Origin: Marinobacter alexandrii
GTDB lineage: Bacteria; Pseudomonadota; Gammaproteobacteria; Pseudomonadales; Oleiphilaceae
Assembly (NCBI RefSeq): GCF_005871205.1
Contig: NZ_SWKM01000011.1
Coordinates: 868,001-932,000 of the forward strand
DNA length: 64,000 nucleotides
Direction of reading: 5' to 3'
Positions 51,942 through 60,314 of this stretch are shown piece after piece. How positions within the stretch are numbered: the stretch's first letter is position 1; each line of letters starts with the position of its first letter. Made by a program: the position numbers and the translations under genes. The notes under the pieces were generated by a model. That model did not search any database. It had not been told where the DNA came from and worked only from the letters and a program-made list of their open reading frames with translations.

Positions 51942-52286
51942 ATGTCAGACAAATTTTTCTACAAAGGCCGTCAGGATGCGCGTCAGCATCACACCACTTA
52001 CGGCGGTTTTCAGACCAACGCAAGCCAGAGGAGCGGCACCCGGAAGTTCCCGTTGTCGCTGGTGGTTACCAATGAAGCCCGCAAACAGGAGATTGAAGCG
52101 CAGGTGGCCGAGGCTGGGCTGTACGCTGAGGTTGCTCTGGATACCTGCGAAGGCGCTACGGAATCTATCAGCGAGCTGACGGTGATTCTGAACAAGGGCA
52201 GTACAGTGACCGCGGAGAAACTGCCGTCCCGTAACGACCCGTGCACCTGCGGCAGCGGCCTTAAATTCAAGAAGTGCTGTGGCTGA
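51942..52286 (+). CDS. SEC-C motif protein (PBPRA1643 family type)
   Basis: 114 residues starting MSDKFFYKGRQDARQHH and ending in a SEC-C zinc-binding motif, SRNDPCTCGSGLKFKKCCG. The cysteines in CxC and CC bind Zn2+ as at the SecA C-terminus. The N-terminal part matches the small SWIM/SEC-C metal-binding family named after PBPRA1643. The activity is unknown. A DUF3010 gene follows after 19 bases and is probably co-transcribed. Confidence 0.87.
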   Translation: MSDKFFYKGRQDARQHHTTYGGFQTNASQRSGTRKFPLSLVVTNEARKQEIEAQVAEAGLYAEVALDTCEGATESISELTVILNKGSTVTAEKLPSRNDPCTCGSGLKFKKCCG

Positions 52287-52305
52287 CGGCCATTGAGGTG
52301 ATTTG

Positions 52306-52737
52306 ATGATTATTTGCGGTGTTGAACTGAGCGGCAGCGATGCCGTGGTGTGTTTGCTGAACCTGGACTACGGACAGTTCAGTCTTCCCGAGTGCAAGGT
52401 GCGCAAGCTGACACTCAAGAAGAACCACACCCGAGCAGACCTGCAGGAATTCCAGGCCTCGTTCGCGAAGTTACTGTCTGACGATAGTGTGCAGAAAGTC
52501 GCGATCAAGGAGCGGATGCCGAAGGGAAAATTTGCGGGTGGCGCCATCAGTTTCAAACTGGAAGCGACTATTCAACTGATTGCAGAGGTGGACGTTGACG
52601 TGACGCTGTTGTCGCCAGCTCAGATCAAATCCACGCTGGCGGCAAATCCGCTGCCGATCACCTTTGCGGAGACCGGCTTGAAGGTGTTTCAGGAGACCGC
52701 ATTCGTCGTTGCGTTTGTGGCGCATATGGCGAAGTAG
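52306..52737 (+). CDS. DUF3010 family protein
   Basis: 143 residues from ATG 52306 (GAGGTG upstream; an in-frame TTG at 52303 is less likely). The product begins MIICGVELSGSDAVVCLLNL, the start of an RNase-H/actin-like fold, and contains IKERMPKGKFAGGAISFKLEATIQLI, typical of DUF3010. No enzyme activity is known for the family. It probably belongs with the SEC-C gene upstream. Confidence 0.85.
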   Translation: MIICGVELSGSDAVVCLLNLDYGQFSLPECKVRKLTLKKNHTRADLQEFQASFAKLLSDDSVQKVAIKERMPKGKFAGGAISFKLEATIQLIAEVDVDVTLLSPAQIKSTLAANPLPITFAETGLKVFQETAFVVAFVAHMAK

Positions 52738-52841
52738 CAGGTTGTAAGAACCTGGGAAAATGCTCAGAGCTCGGTTTAGGTTTTATCTGTTAGTATTCGG
52801 ACAAGTTTAAATCGCCCATCTAATCGTGGAGTCTGTTGCCT

Positions 52842-53150
52842 GTGAAGCGTTCTTTCCTGTTTGCCACCGCCGCCACTGCGCTGTTGTCTGGCTGCCAAAC
52901 CTCTACCTACATGTCGTCCGCGGCGACTGACGGCGATGGCGTAACCTGCAGTGAAATCTACCAGGCATTCAATGCCTACGATCGTGATCGCCAGTCCGCT
53001 GAGGCCCTGGCGCAGCTGAGCGCGCTTGTCAGTCCGAAAGCCGGTAGCTACGCCGAGATGGGTGTTAATTCTGCCTCGAAGTACTATGAGCAGATCGAAG
53101 CCAGCGCCAATATTGCACTGGCTATTCGAGGCTGTCAGCCGGTTGGATGA
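52842..53150 (+). CDS. Small predicted lipoprotein, 102 aa
   Basis: The GTG at 52842 gives MKRSFLFATAATALLSGCQTS, with a lipobox LLSGC; a TTG at 52836 is in frame. The mature domain is helical with two further cysteines (VTCSEIYQAF and IRGCQPVG), which may form a disulfide. The family is not recognised. Confidence 0.6.
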   Translation: MKRSFLFATAATALLSGCQTSTYMSSAATDGDGVTCSEIYQAFNAYDRDRQSAEALAQLSALVSPKAGSYAEMGVNSASKYYEQIEASANIALAIRGCQPVG

Positions 53151-53206
53151 AGTGTCGCTCGAGCTCATTCCAGTCGCGCAAATTGGGGCTAGGATCGAGT
53201 GCCCCC

Positions 53207-53506
53207 TCATACAGTCAGCGCAAAGCTCAGCAGCCAGCGGTTGCCACGTTGGATTTTCTCGACGCGATGCTGGTAGAGGTCCGGGCGAAACAGGATGACT
53301 CGCCCTGCCAGATTCACTAGATTCCGTTCACAGACGAACTCCCCGCCCACTTTTGGTTTAACCAGAACACAGTTGAGTTTGTAAAGACGCCCCTCGGCAA
53401 TCATATCCAGGTGGGGCCCCACCTTATGGCCTTCCGGGTAGCGCACCAGATAAATATTCAGTCGTTTAGACCGAAGGAGGATTCGGGTTTTTACATTCGC
53501 TGTCAT
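53207..53506 (-). CDS. Short 2OG-Fe(II) oxygenase-like protein, 99 aa
   Basis: From the ATG at 53506, the residues YPEGHKVGPHLDMI and RPDLYQHRVEKIQRGNRWLLSFAL give an HxD...H...R set spaced like the iron and 2-oxoglutarate ligands of the double-stranded beta-helix oxygenases. At 99 residues it is much shorter than prolyl hydroxylases but similar to some compact proteobacterial proteins. A longer frame to 53608 overlaps the divergent methyltransferase gene and is not supported. The function is unknown. Confidence 0.6.
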   Translation of the reverse strand: MTANVKTRILLRSKRLNIYLVRYPEGHKVGPHLDMIAEGRLYKLNCVLVKPKVGGEFVCERNLVNLAGRVILFRPDLYQHRVEKIQRGNRWLLSFALTV

Positions 53507-53550
53507 AATGACAATAGTCTCACATTGAATTTTAAGGAACCAAACGCCGT

Positions 53551-54459
53551 ATGCGATCTGTTGCCCTTCTTGATGGTGGTCTTGGCCAGGAAATTTACCG
53601 GCGCGCACGCGAGGTAAGCTCTCCTCTGTGGTCGGTCGCTGTCATGCTGGAACAGCCGGAGGTGGTGTCGAGTGTGCATGAAGACTTCATCCGGGCCGGG
53701 GCCAGAACTCTGTCGCTCAATACCTACGCGGCCACGCCGACCCGGTTGCTTGAGCAGGGCATGCTCGATCAGCTGGAAGCGATTCATCACCAGGCCTTCA
53801 CTGTGCTGGAGAAGGCGATTGAGGCCGCCGGCGTTGACGTGGATATTGCTGGCTGTTTGGGGCCGTTGGTAGGAAGTTACCAAATCCAGCCAGATCGCTC
53901 TTTCGAGGATCTGAAGAAGGAATATGACACCCTCGCTCGTCTTCAGTCCCGTGCTGATGTTCTCCTTATCGAAACCATGACCAACACTCTTGAAGCCAGA
54001 GCTGCCTGTGCTGCCGCTCAAGCTTCAGGCAAGCCCTTTGGCGTGGCCTTTCGCCTGGAAAAGGATGGCAAGCTGAAATCTGGAGAAAGCCTCGAGGAGG
54101 CTGTAGCGGCTGTCGAGAGTTACGAGCCCACGGCGGTGATGCTGAACTGCTGTGATCCTGAGGTGCTTACTTCAGCAATGCCCCGGTTAGCTGGCTTATA
54201 CCCCGTCGTTGGTGGTTACGCCAATGCCTTTAAAACCGTTGAGCCTATGGCGCGAGGTAGATCCGTTGACGTTTTGGAGGCACGGATTGATATCTCTCCG
54301 AGCGCCCATACTGAGCATGTCCGTCACTGGCTGGCGGATGGTGCCAGGGTGGTCGGTGGCTGTTGCGAAATCACGCCCACACACATTCGCCATCTCGCTG
54401 ACTCTCTGGCCGACGAGTTCACCTTTATTCGGTTTTCTCAGCTGCCAGGGCAGGACTGA
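53551..54459 (+). CDS. Homocysteine S-methyltransferase family protein
   Basis: 302 residues with the Pfam S-methyl_trans fold: LLDGGLGQEIYRR at the start, GARTLSLNTYAATPTRL, and the zinc ligands Cys in MLNCCDPE and the final VGGCCEITPTHIRHL. Family members move a methyl group from S-methylmethionine or betaine-type donors to homocysteine. No methionine-cycle genes adjoin it; there is no SAM riboswitch. The ATG is only 45 bases from the divergent oxygenase-like gene. Confidence 0.87.
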   Translation: MRSVALLDGGLGQEIYRRAREVSSPLWSVAVMLEQPEVVSSVHEDFIRAGARTLSLNTYAATPTRLLEQGMLDQLEAIHHQAFTVLEKAIEAAGVDVDIAGCLGPLVGSYQIQPDRSFEDLKKEYDTLARLQSRADVLLIETMTNTLEARAACAAAQASGKPFGVAFRLEKDGKLKSGESLEEAVAAVESYEPTAVMLNCCDPEVLTSAMPRLAGLYPVVGGYANAFKTVEPMARGRSVDVLEARIDISPSAHTEHVRHWLADGARVVGGCCEITPTHIRHLADSLADEFTFIRFSQLPGQD

Positions 54460-54462
54460 CAG

Positions 54463-54726
54463 TCAGTCGGCCCGGTTCTGCTGCTTCCGCTTTGATCGCC
54501 GGGCCTCAATGTACTGCATAGCGTCGTTGTGAAGAGGCAGGTGTAGAGCGTCGAGCAGGTCGTAACGGTCGTAACCCAGATCGGACAGTATCTCGTCCCT
54601 TTCCGCCAGAAGTGACCGAGCCATGCGCCGGAACTTCTGGCGCCGCGAATAACTCTCCATCCAGACGGTAAACGGCTGTTGAGGGGCAAATTGATGATGC
54701 TTCTTGAATGCCAGCATGTTCGTCAC
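54463..54726 (-). CDS. DUF1127-related protein, 87 aa
   Basis: 87 residues, basic, with a helical core RQKFRRMARSLLAERDEILSDLGYDRYDLLDALHLPL. The 'RALLAL-x-DRDLADIGL'-like pattern of DUF1127 is recognisable (EILSDLGYDR). DUF1127 proteins are small, often RNA-binding and linked to phosphate or arginine physiology. A LysR regulator is divergent, as in related loci of pseudomonads and halomonads. It ends 4 bases from the methyltransferase stop on the other strand. Confidence 0.65.
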   Translation of the reverse strand: MTNMLAFKKHHQFAPQQPFTVWMESYSRRQKFRRMARSLLAERDEILSDLGYDRYDLLDALHLPLHNDAMQYIEARRSKRKQQNRAD

Positions 54727-54903
54727 CTGCTTGTTAGTGATGGACTCGTTAAGCGCACATGTTGTCTCGTACCTACCGTCCCACTCGTATTCTGTGACAA
54801 TAGGATGGCGGTCATTATGGGTTCAATCAAACGAAAAGAATTTAAGTTTGCCTTCAGTTATGCTTAAGTGAAATTGCACTGTTAATCACGGGAGGCGAGA
54901 CAC

Positions 54904-55764
54904 GTGAACATGCCCCTGCTCGATAACGACGTACTCCGAACCTTTGTAGCGATCTCGGAATGCGGCACCTTTACCGAGGCCGCCAAGGTGGTTCACCGGA
55001 CCCCTTCTGCACTGAGCATGCAGATCAAGCAGCTTGAACAGAACCTTGGGAAAAGCCTGTTTATCCGTGAGCCCCGGCAGGTCACCCTTACCACGGAAGG
55101 TGAGGTTCTGCTGGACTACAGTCGCCGATTGCTTCGCCTGAACCAGGAGGCGGTGCAACATTTCGTTGCTCCCTCACTTGAGGGCAAAGTGGGGATCGGT
55201 ACCTCCGACGATGTGGGGACCCGAATTTTGCCGGAGGTTCTTGCTCAGTTCGCCCGGTCCTATCCGGCGGTTTTAGTGGATGTGGTGGTCGGCTCCAGCA
55301 AGCAGAACCTGGCCCGCCTGGATTCCGGGGATCTGGACATGGTTCTGGTTACCGTCGCGAATGAAGGTCGGAACATCCGTGGCGAGGTTGTTCACGATGA
55401 GCCATTGGTCTGGGCCGGTCGGGAAGGCAGTTCTGCATTTCTGCGGACGCCGCTGCCTATCGCGCTGGCCCACGAAGGCTGCGCCTGGCGTCAGATGACG
55501 CTCCGGGCTCTGGACCGCGTCGGGAAACCTTACCGCATTGCCTATACCTGTGAACATTGCTCAGGGCAGGAGGCCGCAATGGTGGCTGACCTGGCGGTGG
55601 CGCCGTTCCCCAAGAGCCTGGTTCGGCCTCCCTTGAAGCAGATAGTTAGCGATGACTTACCGGAAATTGGTTCCTACCAGCTGGCTCTGGTTCGTCGTGG
55701 CTCCAATCCTCTGAATGACGCCCTTGCCAGTCATGTAAAAGGCGCGTTTCAGAGCCTCAGGTAA
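54904..55764 (+). CDS. LysR-family transcriptional regulator
   Basis: 286 residues from a GTG at 54904 (GGGAGG eight bases upstream). The winged helix is LDNDVLRTFVAISECGTFTEAAKVVHRTPSALSMQIKQLEQNLGKSLFIREPRQV. The effector domain is shorter than usual (about residues 90-280), with VGIGTSDDVGTRILPEVLAQFARSYPAVLVDVVVG. It is divergent from the DUF1127 gene, which it probably controls. The inducer is unknown. Confidence 0.88.
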   Translation: MNMPLLDNDVLRTFVAISECGTFTEAAKVVHRTPSALSMQIKQLEQNLGKSLFIREPRQVTLTTEGEVLLDYSRRLLRLNQEAVQHFVAPSLEGKVGIGTSDDVGTRILPEVLAQFARSYPAVLVDVVVGSSKQNLARLDSGDLDMVLVTVANEGRNIRGEVVHDEPLVWAGREGSSAFLRTPLPIALAHEGCAWRQMTLRALDRVGKPYRIAYTCEHCSGQEAAMVADLAVAPFPKSLVRPPLKQIVSDDLPEIGSYQLALVRRGSNPLNDALASHVKGAFQSLR

Positions 55765-55784
55765 GTCGGCCTAGTTTGTTGTGG

Positions 55785-56540
55785 CTAACGAATGGGTTGG
55801 GCGAAGAGTGCGCCCAGGCGTTGGTCGTCGTCGGATCGAAAATTTTCCAGACCAAAGCGAGCCGGGCAGGGCACCTGATCCGGTGAGAGGTAGGTTTTGA
55901 ACAGGCGGTCCCAAAGGGTAAGGATCTGCCCGTAATTGCTGTCGGTTTCTGGTTGCCAGGCGGAATGGTGGATCTGGTGCACCCTTGGGGTGACAAATAC
56001 TATGGCGAGCTGTCGTTCCAGGCCCTCAGGCAGACGGACGTTCGAATGCGACCAGAGCGCAAAACACCTGTGCAAGAGCACATACGTCAGCAGGTGGGCG
56101 GGTGTGAAGCCAAGCAGACCAATAAACCCGGACATCAGGATCAGTGTAAGGCCAACTTCGCCGGGGTGGTGCCGGAAAGTGGTGGTAACGTCCATATCCA
56201 GGTCGCTATGGTGAGTGCGATGCAGGCGCCACAACCAGCGCAGTTCGTGACTGAAGCGGTGAACCCAGTACAGACTGAGGTCCATGACGATAAATGCCAG
56301 AAGTGTGCCCCAAAGCAGTCCAAGGGAGCTGGCATTAAAGGCCCGCCATGGCCCGTCGAACGCGACCAGCGCCAAAGCCAGCGGTAAAAAGAAGCGTATT
56401 AGCTCGTTGGTGAAGGCGAGCCCGATGTTATTGCTCCAGCGGGCCAAGCGGGAATAATGCAGCGGATTCCTGGCGAGGATGGGCTCAAGCGCCAGCAGCA
56501 AAACGACTCCGACCAGTGTTACCAGCCCATAGATTCCCAT
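55785..56540 (-). CDS. Sterol desaturase/fatty acid hydroxylase family protein (short)
   Basis: 251 residues, membrane, with three His boxes: HRFSH near residue 92, HRTHHSDLDMD and 'RVHQIHHSAW'. The spacing fits the superfamily. It is a shorter member than the one at 40832 and lacks its C-terminal membrane segments. Marine gammaproteobacteria often carry several such hydroxylases; the lipid substrate is unknown. It ends 20 bases from the LysR stop, convergent. Confidence 0.87.
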   Translation of the reverse strand: MGIYGLVTLVGVVLLLALEPILARNPLHYSRLARWSNNIGLAFTNELIRFFLPLALALVAFDGPWRAFNASSLGLLWGTLLAFIVMDLSLYWVHRFSHELRWLWRLHRTHHSDLDMDVTTTFRHHPGEVGLTLILMSGFIGLLGFTPAHLLTYVLLHRCFALWSHSNVRLPEGLERQLAIVFVTPRVHQIHHSAWQPETDSNYGQILTLWDRLFKTYLSPDQVPCPARFGLENFRSDDDQRLGALFAQPIR

Positions 56541-56614
56541 GAGGCCCCTCGCCGAACAGGCTCAATGACCCGCGGACTACGATACAGCCAAAGCTCGCAC
56601 CCCGCAGCACTGAT

Positions 56615-56785
56615 CTACTTGCGAAACTTCCTTGCAAGAAACAGCATGACACCGGCGGTGGCGAACAGGCCGAGAATGCCGGGTTCAGGTACGGATGCAG
56701 GCGGCTGAAACTCTCCACCAACACCACCTGCCATTGCTGCGGCAGAGATTAGAGATAAAAGTACGAAGGCAATTGTTGTCTTCAC
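56615..56785 (-). CDS. Short PEP-CTERM sorted protein, 56 aa
   Basis: GTG start with AAAAGGAG eight bases upstream. The product has a signal peptide (MKTTIAFVLLSLISAAAMA), a very short mature part (GGVGGEFQPPAS), the sorting motif VPEP (residues 32-35), a membrane helix (GILGLFATAGVMLFLA) and a basic tail RKFRK. This is the complete tripartite PEP-CTERM signal cut by an exosortase (EpsH-type). The mature chain is barely 12 residues, far shorter than usual targets. An exosortase gene is not in this window. It may be a truncated or minimal target, or a peptide released to the surface. Confidence 0.7.
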   Translation of the reverse strand: MKTTIAFVLLSLISAAAMAGGVGGEFQPPASVPEPGILGLFATAGVMLFLARKFRK

Positions 56786-56989
56786 GGAAAGAACTCCTTT
56801 TCGTGGGTTCTCGGATACCTAAGCAACATTCGCACCTTATTCATAAGGCTTATAAAATCAGCATATTAAGATTATTGGAAAGCCATGGTGTAAAAAAAAC
56901 TGACTATTTGGCAGGACGTTTTTTCTTGGCGCGTATTGGAAGCGGGGGAGCCCATGCAGGCGAGCTCCCTCATACATCGGGCATGGGCC

Positions 56990-57193
56990 TTACTTCCTGA
57001 AAAAGGTCAGGAACGCACCGGCTGCAGCGGCGGCGGCACCGCCGATCAGGAACCACATGGTTTCGTCTGTATATTGGCCTGTGAAGGTTTCGGTAATTTG
57101 ACCGCCCACCGACTGGGTAGACTGATAGCCGAAGAAGAGCAGAGCAATACCTACCACGAGCAATACCACACCTACGAGTTTCGAGCTTCCCAT
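56990..57193 (-). CDS. DUF3185 family small membrane protein
   Basis: 67 residues from the ATG at 57193 (AAGGA upstream): MGSSKLVGVVLLVVGIALLF, FGYQSTQSVGGQITETFTGQYTDETMWFL and a final glycine/alanine-rich helix (IGGAAAAAAGAFLTFFRK). Two membrane helices with the 'GYQS.QS' motif are typical of DUF3185. It is thought to be inner-membrane; the function is unknown. Confidence 0.8.
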   Translation of the reverse strand: MGSSKLVGVVLLVVGIALLFFGYQSTQSVGGQITETFTGQYTDETMWFLIGGAAAAAAGAFLTFFRK

Positions 57194-57439
57194 TTCGTGT
57201 TCCTTTTCAGGTGCTTGTTGGATGTATCTTCTGGAAACCCTCGGAGCTTGGCATCTCAACGATTGTCCGGCAAGAACATTGTCTGTGAGTTCTTTCGATC
57301 AATTTGCCACCAGATTTTGGTAGTGCCCGGTATCAGGGGCTCCAAGCCACCTATCCTTCATGTGCTAACAAAGTTATCCACAGATGTTGTGGGTAATTTG
57401 GCGCGCCGAAGGGGAGTTAAGGGCAAAGGCGAGAAAGGC

Positions 57440-58462
57440 CTACGAAGCTTGTTTGGCCTGATAAAACTGACGGATGGCAGTCAGTAATCGGTCCACATCC
57501 TGGCGGTTAACATCACGATGGGTGACAAAGCGAAGCGGATTGCCGGCGGTGATCAGGATGCCTTGTTCAGCCAGGTGATCGCGCAAGTCCGTCGCCTGGC
57601 CAACCCGGCAGCGGGCATAGACGATGTTGGTTTGTGTGCTAGCGAGATCAACTTCCAGCTGGCGAATTTCGGCAAGACCGGCGGTCAGCGCCTGGGCGTT
57701 GTCGTGGTCCTCTTGCAGCCGTCGCGGCCCCTGGCCGAGTGCGATCTTGCCGGCTGCGGCAAGGATGCCGGCCTGGCGCATGCCGCCACCCACCATCTTG
57801 CGCAGCCGTCTGGCGCGTTTAATGAAGTCCTCTGAACCCAACAGCAGTGAGCCCACTGGAGCGCCGAGACCTTTCGATAAACAAACACTGACCGAGTGAT
57901 AGTGCCGGGTGATCTCCGTGATGTCGCAATGGCAAGCGACCGCTGCGTTGAATACCCGGGCACCGTCCAGGTGCAGTTGCAGCCCATGCTCATCACAGAA
58001 GGCACGCGCCTGGCGTTGGTAGTCCAGGGAAAGCACCTTGCCGCCGATGGTATTTTCCAGTGACAGCAGGCGGGTCATGGCGAAATGGAAATCGTCGGCC
58101 TTTATCGCGGCGCGGGCCTTGTCCAGATTGATGCTGCCGTCCGGCTCATTCTCGATGGGCTGGGGTTGAACGCTCCCCAGCACGGCAGCGCCGCCGCCCT
58201 CGTAGCGATAGTTGTGGGCGGCCTGACCGCACAGGTACTCATCGCCCCGGCCACAGTGGCTCATGATTGCCAGCAGGTTGGCCTGGGTACCGCTGGCGGT
58301 GAATAGAGCCGCCTCAAAGCCGAGCCGGTCGGCGGCGTAAGCCTCGAGGCTGTTGACGGTGGGATCATCTCCGTAGACATCGTCGCCTACCTCCGCGCGC
58401 GCCATTGCCTCGCGCATCTCCGGGGTCGGTTTGGTAACGGTATCACTACGGAAATCGATCAA
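57440..58462 (-). CDS. ltaE: Low-specificity L-threonine aldolase
   Basis: 340 residues of the beta-eliminating-lyase fold. MIDFRSDTVTKPTPEMREAMARAEVGDDVYGDDP is the standard N-terminus. The PLP lysine is in VCLSKGLGAPVGSLLLGS (about residue 197), with the aspartate in 'LHLDGARVFNAAV'. It cleaves threonine or allo-threonine to glycine and acetaldehyde in the cytoplasm. It is on the same strand as the allophanate hydrolase gene, 50 bases downstream, but is functionally unrelated to guanidine or urea use. Confidence 0.93.
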   Translation of the reverse strand: MIDFRSDTVTKPTPEMREAMARAEVGDDVYGDDPTVNSLEAYAADRLGFEAALFTASGTQANLLAIMSHCGRGDEYLCGQAAHNYRYEGGGAAVLGSVQPQPIENEPDGSINLDKARAAIKADDFHFAMTRLLSLENTIGGKVLSLDYQRQARAFCDEHGLQLHLDGARVFNAAVACHCDITEITRHYHSVSVCLSKGLGAPVGSLLLGSEDFIKRARRLRKMVGGGMRQAGILAAAGKIALGQGPRRLQEDHDNAQALTAGLAEIRQLEVDLASTQTNIVYARCRVGQATDLRDHLAEQGILITAGNPLRFVTHRDVNRQDVDRLLTAIRQFYQAKQAS

Positions 58463-58513
58463 GGTGGCAGCTCCTAGCCTCTAAATTAAATCGTGGCCAG
58501 TTAGGCCGCTTAG

Positions 58514-60307
58514 TTAGATAGTGGCCAGATAGCCCCTCCAGCCTCCGAGCGATGTTATCTCCTTCGCGCCTTCCAGGCCAATTGGTTCGCAGATAAAGCC
58601 GCTGACCCAGCGGCCGTCAGCCAACTCGACTTTGCCAATGCCCAGAGGAGCGGGGATGCCGGCGACGAAGCTACCGAACTGGTCGGCGGGCAGGCGCCAG
58701 ATTTCCACCGGGAGCGGGCTGCCCGCCTCGGTGTCGCGGATCAGACCTGGGCGGAATGGCGGGCCACCGTCAAGCAAGTACATGCGATAGGCGGGTGAGG
58801 TTTCGGTTGTTTGAACCAGGGTGCCTTTGCGCTCAGTCAGCTGATGATTCAGGGGCAGCCCCGAAAGGTGCGCGCCACAAACCAGCACGTCGATCGTGCC
58901 TTCTGTTGCTTCAAATTCCGGGCTATCGAGCAGATCGGTCAGGGCGCCCACCTGATCGACCGCTTGCGGATGCAGGCGCGCTGCCAGAGACAGCAGGGCT
59001 TCGTCCTGGAATGCATCGGCAAACAGGGTGCAACCGAGGGGCAGGCCGTTGGCGAGGTACCCGCCCGGCACGGCGACTGCACTGTAATCCAGAAGATTCA
59101 TGAAGTTGGTGTAGATGCCCAGGCGACTGTTCCGGCTGATGGGTTCGGCCTCCAGTTCGGCAAGGGTGTAAATGCCGGGAGTGGTGGGCGTTACCATCAC
59201 ATCAATCTGGTCCATCATCGTGTCAGCGGACCGCTTGAGAGCCTGCAGCCGGTACTGGGCTGCAAACGCATCGGCAGCACTGGGTGCGGAGCCCTGGCTG
59301 ATGATGTCGTACGTGACTGGCAGTAGCGCCTCCGGCTGTTTGTCGATCAGCGGCTGGGTGGCGAGGTAGCGCTCAGTCACCCAGGGGCCTTCATAAAGCA
59401 GCCGGGCGGCCTCCAGGAAGGGGGCAAAGTCGACCTCGATGCGTTCGCCACCGAGGGCTTCCAGAGCCACAAGACTGCGTTCGAACAGTTTCTTAACGTC
59501 GTCGTTATCGAAAACGAGTTGATGATCGGCAGGCACCCCGAATCGGAAGTTTTCCGGTAATGGCGTGCGTCCAGTGGGTGGCGTTTTCTGCCAGGAGTCT
59601 TCGGCATCGGGCGCTGAGGCGACCGCCAGGACATCACGGGCCTGATCGGCCGAGCGGGCAAAGATAGACACGCAATCCAGGCTCTGGCACGCAGGCACCA
59701 CACCACGAACGCTAATACGGCCGAGTGTGGGTTTGAGACCGATCAGGTTGTTAAACGCTGCCGGCACCCGCCCGGAACCTGCGGTATCGGTGCCCAGCGA
59801 GAAACTTGCAAGGCCTAGAGCGACCGCGACCGCTGAGCCTGCGGACGATCCGCCAGAAACATAGTCAGGGTTGATGCTGTTGCGACAGGCGCCCCATGGC
59901 TCCGGCGATCGGGTGCCCACCAGACCGGTGGCAAACTGGTCCAGGTTGGTTTTTCCCAGTGGTATGGCTCCGGCCTCAACAAGAGCTTCAACGACGGCGG
60001 CGTGGCTCTCAGGCTGATAGCGGAAGGCTTCACAGGCGGCAGTGGTGGGCATGCCAGCGACGTCGATGTTGTCTTTCACTGCGAACGGGATACCGTAAAG
60101 CGGCAGGTCCTCTGGTTCGCACTGCTGCAGGCGCTCCAGATACGGCGCCAACTCGGCCTCCGTGGCGCGATGAATCCAGATGTTGTGGTGATCGAACTCG
60201 CTGGCGCGTTGCAGCAGGTGCGCCACCACGCTGGCGGGCGTTTGTTCGCCGCTCAGGTAGGCGTTGCGCAGTGAGGTTAGGTCGAGATTGATGGTCGTGG
60301 TTTTCAC
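58514..60307 (-). CDS. atzF: Allophanate hydrolase (AtzF type)
   Basis: 597 residues from a GTG at 60307 (TGAGG upstream), the usual length. The N-terminal amidase-signature domain has the Lys (FAVKDNIDVAG), cis-Ser (GGSSAGSAVAV) and nucleophile Ser (GTDTAGSGRVPAA). The C-terminal domain (about 440-597, VLVCGAHLSGLPLNHQL and AYRMYLLDGGPPFRPGLI) completes the two-step reaction of AtzF/DUR1,2: allophanate to two CO2 and two NH3. It follows the ATPase gene by seven bases in the riboswitch-controlled unit. The urea or guanidine carboxylase that makes its substrate is not in the window. Confidence 0.95.
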   Translation of the reverse strand: MKTTTINLDLTSLRNAYLSGEQTPASVVAHLLQRASEFDHHNIWIHRATEAELAPYLERLQQCEPEDLPLYGIPFAVKDNIDVAGMPTTAACEAFRYQPESHAAVVEALVEAGAIPLGKTNLDQFATGLVGTRSPEPWGACRNSINPDYVSGGSSAGSAVAVALGLASFSLGTDTAGSGRVPAAFNNLIGLKPTLGRISVRGVVPACQSLDCVSIFARSADQARDVLAVASAPDAEDSWQKTPPTGRTPLPENFRFGVPADHQLVFDNDDVKKLFERSLVALEALGGERIEVDFAPFLEAARLLYEGPWVTERYLATQPLIDKQPEALLPVTYDIISQGSAPSAADAFAAQYRLQALKRSADTMMDQIDVMVTPTTPGIYTLAELEAEPISRNSRLGIYTNFMNLLDYSAVAVPGGYLANGLPLGCTLFADAFQDEALLSLAARLHPQAVDQVGALTDLLDSPEFEATEGTIDVLVCGAHLSGLPLNHQLTERKGTLVQTTETSPAYRMYLLDGGPPFRPGLIRDTEAGSPLPVEIWRLPADQFGSFVAGIPAPLGIGKVELADGRWVSGFICEPIGLEGAKEITSLGGWRGYLATI

Positions 60308-60314
60308 ATTGGCC

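Noticed and set aside
52842-53150. Antisense 144-codon frame (52776-53210) as a gene
   Set aside because: The plus strand encodes a lipoprotein signal peptide in the same place; the minus frame has no family features.
57374-57382. TTATCCACA, a perfect DnaA box
   Set aside because: A single copy without AT-rich neighbours, other boxes or dnaA/gidA-type genes; not evidence for an origin.
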